44,140 nucleotides of DNA. Origin: Roseibacillus sp. (GTDB taxonomy: Bacteria > Verrucomicrobiota > Verrucomicrobiia > Verrucomicrobiales > Akkermansiaceae). The stretch spans positions 1 through 44,140 of the forward strand of contig JAQWTV010000039.1 in NCBI GenBank assembly GCA_029242545.1, given 5' to 3'. The number at the start of each line of letters is the position of its first letter. The first letter of the stretch is position 1. The position numbers and the translations under genes were made by a program. Below, in pieces: positions 42,050 through 44,140 of the stretch. The notes below the pieces were generated by a model, which worked only from the letters and a program-made list of their open reading frames with translations, ran no database searches and was not told the origin of the DNA.

Positions 42050-42163
42050 GGAGTCAATATAGACCTGATTTCGATGCCCTTGGCGAGAAAATCACATCTC
42101 TTCACAATTCCTTCGGGTCTGATGGTTTGGCAAGCCTCCGTGCCACGCTACTATTCTTCCGCG

Positions 42164-43966
42164 ATGCCGCGCATCCCCGATGAAACCGTTCAGCAAGTCC
42201 TCGGAGCGACGGACATCGTCGAGCTTATCGCGTCCTACGGCCTCGATCTGAAGCGGGCAGGTGGAGATTTCAAGACTCACTGTCCCTTTCACAACGAAAA
42301 GACCCCCTCTTTCAACGTCAGCCCGGGTAGGCAGTCGTATCGCTGCTTTGGTTGTGGTGAGGGAGGAAACGCAGTGGGATTCGTAATGGCCTACGAGAAC
42401 CTGCCATTCCCGGAAGCCCTGCGCAAGTTGGCCGCTCGCTCCAATATTACGATTGAGGAGGGCGAGTATGACCCCCAGGAAGATCGAAGACGTCGCCGCC
42501 TGAGCCGCTTGAAACTCCTCCACAACCAGGCTGCACGTTTCATGCATTCTCTGCTCCTTGATGATCCGGGTGCGGAGCATGCCCGGCAGTATCTAAAGTC
42601 CCGCGGATATAATCGCGAGATGGCGGATCGGTGGACTGTCGGGTGGATGCCGAAAAATACGAATGTCTTTCTGGACTGGGCCCGGGAAGCAGGCTTCACC
42701 GGGAAGGAATTATTACATTCTGGCATCACCAAGCTCAGGGAAGAGAGCAACCCTCGTTCCGGACTCTGGGTTCGCTTTGGGGACCGCCTCATGTTTCCGA
42801 TCCACAATGAACGTGACGATGTTATCGCTTTCAGTGGGCGTAAATTAAGAGAGGAACAAGGGGGTGGAAAATACATCAACTCCCCGGAGACTCCTATTTT
42901 CAAGAAGGCCAATGTCTTTTTCGGTCTCCACAAAGCGATCCGGCATATGAAGGACTATGTCGTCCTGTGCGAAGGGCAGCTTGATGTGATTGCCTGCCAT
43001 GAGGCTGGCGTTCAGAATGCAGTCGCTACTCAGGGGACAGCATGTACGAGCGAGCACGCTCGTCTGCTGAAGCGCTACACCGGGTCCAACAAAGTTGTAA
43101 TCTGCTACGACTCTGACTTTGCGGGACACGACGCTGCGGCCAAGGCATTTCTCGAGATGGCCGCGCTCGGCATGGATGTCAGAGTTGCCACCATGCCTCC
43201 CGGGGAGGATCCCGACTCCCTGGTCAAATCGAAAGGACCAGACGCATTCCGTAACCTGCTCGAACAAGCCTCTGAATTTTTTGACTATCGCCTGCGTTAC
43301 CTTGGAGAGGAAAATAATCTTGATGATCCAGGCACCAAGGCCCGGGTAGCGCGAGATATTTCCCCGATGCTCCATGCGGTTTCAGATAAAAACGCCCAGG
43401 AAGCTTCTATCAATTTCGTAGCGACCCGACTCGGGCTTAGCCCGGATGGCATTCGTCAGGCCGTCGTGGACGCAGCAAGGCGGCCAAGCCGGCGACGCGA
43501 TCAGAAGGAGAAAACGCCCCCCCTGGAATCAACGCCAGTGGACCGGGAACTTGGAGTCCTTGCCGCTCTCGCTCTACAGTCCCACGAAGTTCTGGACTTT
43601 CTATGTGACCAAACAGAACAAGTCCTCATCGGGGCAGAGGGCCGTGAGGGCGAGGCCCTGCTGCGAAATATTCTCAGCACAAGGCCTGAAGTCCCGAACC
43701 CGGCAGCTGTAAATACCTTCCTCCAGAGTCTATCAACAGGGGACCGGGCCACTCTACTCACCCTGCTCGAGGAACCCACCCCTGCAGCGCCTCTGGCAGC
43801 TGCCGCGGAGATTCTTGGCATACTTGCAGAGCAGGGCATTCTCCGTGAGCTAGGCGCCCTGGCTGCGCGATTAAAAAGCCCGGAGATCGGCGATGACGAG
43901 TCAAAGACAATCATGGAGCGCATTACTGAGCTCCAAAGAATTCGTGCCGAAGCCAAAAGTCCTTGA
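42164..43966 (+). CDS. dnaG: DNA primase
   Basis: The protein has 600 residues from ATG 42164; the frame is open upstream to 42074 but the extension is not conserved. The zinc ligands C40, H43, C61 and C64 match E. coli numbering (HCPFHNEKTPSF, YRCFGCG). The Toprim domain has VVLCEGQLDVIACHEAG and VICYDSDFAGHDAA. The C-terminal helicase-binding part (about 445-600) is divergent, as is normal. It makes RNA primers for replication. A lysine-rich gene starts 107 bp downstream, as rpoD often does after dnaG. Confidence 0.96.
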   Translation: MPRIPDETVQQVLGATDIVELIASYGLDLKRAGGDFKTHCPFHNEKTPSFNVSPGRQSYRCFGCGEGGNAVGFVMAYENLPFPEALRKLAARSNITIEEGEYDPQEDRRRRRLSRLKLLHNQAARFMHSLLLDDPGAEHARQYLKSRGYNREMADRWTVGWMPKNTNVFLDWAREAGFTGKELLHSGITKLREESNPRSGLWVRFGDRLMFPIHNERDDVIAFSGRKLREEQGGGKYINSPETPIFKKANVFFGLHKAIRHMKDYVVLCEGQLDVIACHEAGVQNAVATQGTACTSEHARLLKRYTGSNKVVICYDSDFAGHDAAAKAFLEMAALGMDVRVATMPPGEDPDSLVKSKGPDAFRNLLEQASEFFDYRLRYLGEENNLDDPGTKARVARDISPMLHAVSDKNAQEASINFVATRLGLSPDGIRQAVVDAARRPSRRRDQKEKTPPLESTPVDRELGVLAALALQSHEVLDFLCDQTEQVLIGAEGREGEALLRNILSTRPEVPNPAAVNTFLQSLSTGDRATLLTLLEEPTPAAPLAAAAEILGILAEQGILRELGALAARLKSPEIGDDESKTIMERITELQRIRAEAKSP

Positions 43967-44007
43967 CCTCATGTGAAACCTCACGAAGAGTCCCGCCTGC
44001 TTCTGGA

Positions 44008-44019
44008 GGAAGATCTTCC
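44008..44019. promoter_or_regulatory. Perfect 12-bp palindrome before a -10 element
   Basis: GGAAGATCTTCC is its own reverse complement and ends 7 bp before TATAAT, inside the promoter spacer. That position would suit a repressor operator, but no factor is known. Confidence 0.4.
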
Positions 44020-44026
44020 AGCTTGC

Positions 44027-44032
44027 TATAAT
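44027..44032 (+). promoter_or_regulatory. Consensus -10 element of the lysine-rich gene
   Basis: A perfect TATAAT lies 41 bp before the ATG at 44074. No good -35 is seen at 17 bp (TGGAGG). Confidence 0.45.
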
Positions 44033-44073
44033 GGGATTCCTGTATCTGGGTCCCTGCTACTACCAACAGGCTC

Positions 44074-44140
44074 ATGGCGAAAAAGAAAGTCGCGTCTAAG
44101 AAATCCGCTAAAAAAGTCGCCAAGAAAGCCGCTAAAAAGG
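44074..44140 (+). CDS. Start of a lysine/alanine-rich gene, cut off by the window end (possibly rpoD)
   Basis: Only 22 codons are visible, encoding MAKKKVASKKSAKKVAKKAA and more lysine. The position right after dnaG suggests the primary sigma factor gene, and some sigma factors in this group are said to have basic N-terminal extensions; that is recollection, not shown here. A histone-H1-like or other basic protein would look the same at this length. Confidence 0.4.
   Translation, partial: MAKKKVASKKSAKKVAKKAAKK

Overview
The window looks like an ordinary stretch of chromosome from a Gram-negative bacterium of the PVC group, most likely a verrucomicrobium. This is an inference from gene content. 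An lpxB gene implies lipopolysaccharide. There are large secreted DUF1549/DUF1553, DUF1501 and DUF1592-type proteins with CxxCH cytochrome motifs, which are typical of Planctomycetes and Verrucomicrobia. There is a three-gene pseudopilin cluster, a bactofilin, and a glutaredoxin of a type I associate with Verrucomicrobia. Most genes that begin a transcription unit lack a Shine-Dalgarno sequence. Coding density is high, neighbouring genes often overlap by a few bases, and I see no insertion sequence, prophage, CRISPR array or integrase.

Layout. 1-6.1 kb: a truncated DUF1592-type secreted cytochrome protein, comM, and the DUF1549/DUF1553 plus DUF1501 pair. 6-10.2 kb (minus strand): a GntP-type permease and three pseudopilins. 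10.4-14.6 kb: a His/Tyr-rich lipoprotein, a rhomboid protease, nuoC-nuoB, and a divergent LarA-type racemase; a perfect CRP-like palindrome lies between nuoB and the racemase gene. 14.6-19.5 kb: tlyA, a LOG-family protein, DAHP synthase, a glutaredoxin, a RibD-C-like reductase, an EF-hand lipoprotein and queD.

19.5-26.2 kb is a plus-strand biosynthetic run: trpA, dapF, dapA, dapB, folK, panB, a GGQ release-factor-like gene, thyA and folA. It links amino-acid and peptidoglycan precursor synthesis (diaminopimelate) with folate, pantothenate and thymidylate synthesis. 26.2-30 kb (minus strand): cinA, rsfS, tRNA-Ala(GGC), a degenerate M28-like membrane protein and lpxB. 30-35.7 kb (plus strand): a YfgM-like TPR protein ending in an (A/E)-P repeat, a bactofilin, nadA, an FKBP-type isomerase, and two lipoproteins, one of them an alpha/beta hydrolase.

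35.7-44.1 kb: a small secreted protein, an RlmD-type rRNA methyltransferase, a NahK-like sugar kinase, a small methyltransferase, a possible 56-residue protein, a double-domain NfeD-type membrane protease and dnaG. The start of a lysine-rich gene follows dnaG and may be rpoD. 

Most of the window is housekeeping. The points most worth a second look are the NfeD-type protein whose first protease copy has lost its serine, the CRP-like operator between nuoB and the LarA homologue, the isolated nuoBC pair, the pseudopilin trio, the M28-like pseudoenzyme joined to lpxB, and the tandem hairpins upstream of nadA. I did not find a convincing new multi-gene system.
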